Below, piece after piece: positions 62,369 to 64,000 of a stretch of DNA of 64,000 nucleotides. This stretch comes from Blastococcus litoris. GTDB lineage: Bacteria; Actinomycetota; Actinomycetes; Mycobacteriales; Geodermatophilaceae. Under the pieces are notes generated by a model that was given only the letters and a program-made list of their open reading frames with translations, searched no databases and was not told the DNA's origin. The position numbers and the translations under genes were made by a program. The stretch covers positions 62,001 to 126,000 of the forward strand of contig NZ_QCZF01000008.1 of the NCBI RefSeq assembly GCF_003075095.1, read 5' to 3'. The first letter of the stretch is position 1. Every line of letters begins with the position of its first letter.

Positions 62369-62871
62369 GAAGGAGACGCTAGCGGTCGAGCCGTCCCCTC
62401 GACGGAGGCGAACGAGGTCAGCGCGTCGTCGGTGAGCCGGAAGACAGTCCACTCGTCCATCGGGACCGCGCCGGCGGCCTTGTAGAACTCGATCGACGGC
62501 GCGTTCCAGTCCAGCACCGACCACTCCAGCCGGGAGTACCCGCGCTCGACGCAGACCGCCGCCAGCGTGCGGAGCAGCTCCTTGCCGAGCCCGCTGCCGC
62601 GGTGCCCGGGGGAGACGTACAGGTCCTCGAGGTAGATGCCGTGGGTGCCGCGCCAGGTCGAGAAGTTGAGGAACCACAGCGCGATGCCGACGACCTCGCC
62701 GTCGTGCTCGGCGACGTGCCCGAACAGCGCGGGGGAGTCGCCGAAGAGGCACGCGGTGAGCTGCTCCTCGGTGAGGCGGACCTCGTGCAGCGCGCGCTCG
62801 TAGTCGGCCAGCTCGCGGACGAGCCCGACGACGGCCGGGACGTCGTCCGGGCGGACGGGGCGCACGGTCAT
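62365..62871 (-). CDS. GNAT acetyltransferase, diamine (SSAT) type
   Basis: A 168-residue GNAT enzyme with VGLVRELADYERALHEVRLTEEQL, YLEDLYVSPGHRGSGLGKELL and LEWSVLDWNAPSIEFYKAAGA, the pattern of diamine/spermidine N-acetyltransferases. Whether it acts on polyamines is not shown. ATG 62871 overlaps the pssA stop (ATGA). It forms an operon with pssA and psd upstream. Confidence 0.85.
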   Translation of the reverse strand: MTVRPVRPDDVPAVVGLVRELADYERALHEVRLTEEQLTACLFGDSPALFGHVAEHDGEVVGIALWFLNFSTWRGTHGIYLEDLYVSPGHRGSGLGKELLRTLAAVCVERGYSRLEWSVLDWNAPSIEFYKAAGAVPMDEWTVFRLTDDALTSFASVEGTARPLASPS

Positions 62872-63668
62872 GACAGGACCTCCTTGAGGCGAGTCGGCAG
62901 GAGCTTCGCCAGCGGGGACACGATCGGCAGCAGCAGCGGTGCGAGCAGGTAGCCGTAGGCCAGCGCGACGCCGGTGACCGTCGGCGCCAGCGCGAAACCG
63001 ACGACCAGGACGACGGCGAGGGCGATGATCGCGTAGGGCTTGCCGCTCTTCGGGCTGACCAGCGACCGGAACGACCGGAACCGGATGTTGCTGACCATCA
63101 GCAGGGCCGGCACGACGACGACCAGGAGCACCCAGAGCCGGTCACGGCCCTCCAGGTGGTCGCCGAAGGCGAACACCGACGCCAGGACGACACCGGCCGC
63201 CCCGGGGCTCGGCAGGCCGGTGAAGTACCGCTTGTCGGCCGTCGGGTCGACCGTCGTGTTGAAGCGCGCCAGCCGGATGGCGGCGCAGGCCAGCCACACG
63301 AAGCAGGCGACCCAGCCCAGGGGGTCCCACTCGTCGCGGCCCTGCGAGAAGAGCGTGAAGGCCAGGAGCGACGGGGCCAGCCCGAACGACACCAGGTCGG
63401 CCAGCGAGTCGAACTGCAACCCGAACGGCGTCACCGCTCCGACCAGCCGGGCCACGGCGCCGTCGGTGATGTCGAAGACGATCGACAGACCGATGAGGAC
63501 GGCGGCCAGCCGGTACTCGCCGCGGATGGCGACCAGGATGGCGAAGAACCCGCAGAACATGTTGGCGAGCGTGAACAGGCTGGGCAGCGTCGCGAGCGCC
63601 CGCCGGCGGGTGCCGCGGACGGACCCGCGGACGAACTCGACGGTGGTCGTGCGGCGTGTCGATGGCAT
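62868..63668 (-). CDS. pssA: CDP-diacylglycerol-serine O-phosphatidyltransferase
   Basis: A 266-residue membrane enzyme with about seven helices. The CDP-alcohol transferase motif DGAVARLVGAVTPFGLQFDSLAD (D-G-x2-A-R-x8-G-x3-D-x3-D) is complete and followed by LVSFGLAPSLLAF. It makes phosphatidylserine, the substrate of the psd gene product. ATG 63668 lies 10 nt after psd on the same strand. Active in the cytoplasmic membrane. Confidence 0.92.
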   Translation of the reverse strand: MPSTRRTTTVEFVRGSVRGTRRRALATLPSLFTLANMFCGFFAILVAIRGEYRLAAVLIGLSIVFDITDGAVARLVGAVTPFGLQFDSLADLVSFGLAPSLLAFTLFSQGRDEWDPLGWVACFVWLACAAIRLARFNTTVDPTADKRYFTGLPSPGAAGVVLASVFAFGDHLEGRDRLWVLLVVVVPALLMVSNIRFRSFRSLVSPKSGKPYAIIALAVVLVVGFALAPTVTGVALAYGYLLAPLLLPIVSPLAKLLPTRLKEVLS

Positions 63669-63678
63669 GCGGTCCCCC

Positions 63679-64000
63679 TCAGCCCGCGGCGGGCCAGCGG
63701 GCGATGACGGTCTCGCCGCCCCGCACCCGCTGCCCCTTCGTCACGGTGACCGTGCACTCGGGTGGCACGAAGACGTCCATCCGGGAGCCGAACTTCATCA
63801 GGCCCATCCGCTCGCCCGTGGCCAGCCGCTGACCCGGCCCCGTCCGCGTGACGATGCGCCGCGCCAGCACGCCCACGATCTGCCGGAAGACGACGGTGCG
63901 GTCGCCATCGCGCACCCGCAGCTCGCTGCGCTCGTTCCGGTGCGCGGACTCCTTGCGGTAGGCGGCCAGGAAGCTGCCCTTGCGGTAGGAGCTCTCCACG
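63679..64000 (-). CDS. psd: Phosphatidylserine decarboxylase, C-terminal part
   Basis: The gene continues beyond the window; the last 106 residues are visible. RMGLMKFGSRMDVFVP contains the autocleavage site (Gly-Ser) of the short Psd type, and ESSYRKGSFLAAYRKESAHRNER is the conserved segment before it. It converts phosphatidylserine to phosphatidylethanolamine using a pyruvoyl group made by self-cleavage. The 9-nt gap to pssA indicates one operon. The codon at 63997-63999 (GTG) is probably internal, because family similarity begins earlier. Confidence 0.88.
   Translation of the reverse strand, partial: VESSYRKGSFLAAYRKESAHRNERSELRVRDGDRTVVFRQIVGVLARRIVTRTGPGQRLATGERMGLMKFGSRMDVFVPPECTVTVTKGQRVRGGETVIARWPAAG

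Overview
The window is 64 kb of very GC-rich actinobacterial chromosome. It carries WhiB1 and WhiB7, a SigR/RsrA pair, mycoredoxin, UvrD2, an AdnB-type helicase-nuclease, bL37, a UPF0182 protein and many leaderless GTG/ATG starts. Gene order resembles two stretches of the Mycobacterium tuberculosis chromosome: Rv3193-Rv3202 (adnB, nudC, mrx1, uvrD2, whiB7, ABC1 kinase, metalloprotease, PDZ-Lon protein, UPF0182) and Rv3217-Rv3228 (membrane protein, lipid kinase, whiB1, pdtaS, TB7.3, rshA, sigH, SRAP, aroA, rsgA). The lack of mycolate-type genes and the overall style suggest a Geodermatophilaceae-like organism (Blastococcus, Geodermatophilus or Modestobacter). That placement is inference.

Layout. 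1-25.9 kb is a core block: DNA repair (AdnB end, UvrD2), proteolysis (M20, paired M16, PDZ-Lon, metallopeptidases), a Ser/Thr kinase, NAD metabolism (NudC), redox (mycoredoxin) and the antibiotic-stress regulator WhiB7 with a long attenuator-like leader. 25.9-35.7 kb is an accessory segment bracketed by two nearly identical initiator tRNA genes. It holds membrane proteins of unknown function, an ABC exporter, an SDR/MDR oxidoreductase pair, and a FAD reductase divergent from an XRE-cupin regulator. 35.8-46.5 kb carries a P450/ferredoxin pair, a VOC protein, methionine aminopeptidase next to an XRE regulator with a tandem operator, the transsulfuration pair metB/cbs, two aldo-keto reductases, an XdhC-like protein, a xylulokinase-like kinase and HisN. 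46.6-64 kb is the second core block: rsgA-aroA, an aldehyde dehydrogenase, SRAP, a membrane-fused spermidine-synthase-like protein, sigR-rsrA, bL37, a decayed biotin-carboxylase-like protein beside a one-domain biotinyl protein, pdtaS, whiB1, a lipid kinase, and the start of a phosphatidylserine/phosphatidylethanolamine operon (pssA, psd).

How the parts work together. Thiol stress: sigR has an exact SigR-type promoter (GGGAAT-N18-GTT), and mrx1 has a near match (GGGAAG-N18-GTT), so both probably belong to one SigR regulon. Translation stress: whiB7 is preceded by a promoter with an AT-rich block next to its -35, a 97-codon leader ORF, an intrinsic terminator and a sequence complementary to its own ribosome-binding site.

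Most notable unexplained structure: a roughly 100-bp repeat occurs three times between genes (7.5, 39.4 and 58.8 kb). Each copy has two GGA-loop hairpins whose stems differ in sequence but keep pairing, which suggests an undescribed structured RNA or DNA element. Two genes (rsgA and a kinase-like gene) appear to start at CTG inside a CTGA overlap with the upstream stop codon. Three convergent gene pairs share a CTAG double stop. No CRISPR array, insertion sequence, integrase or rRNA gene was seen.
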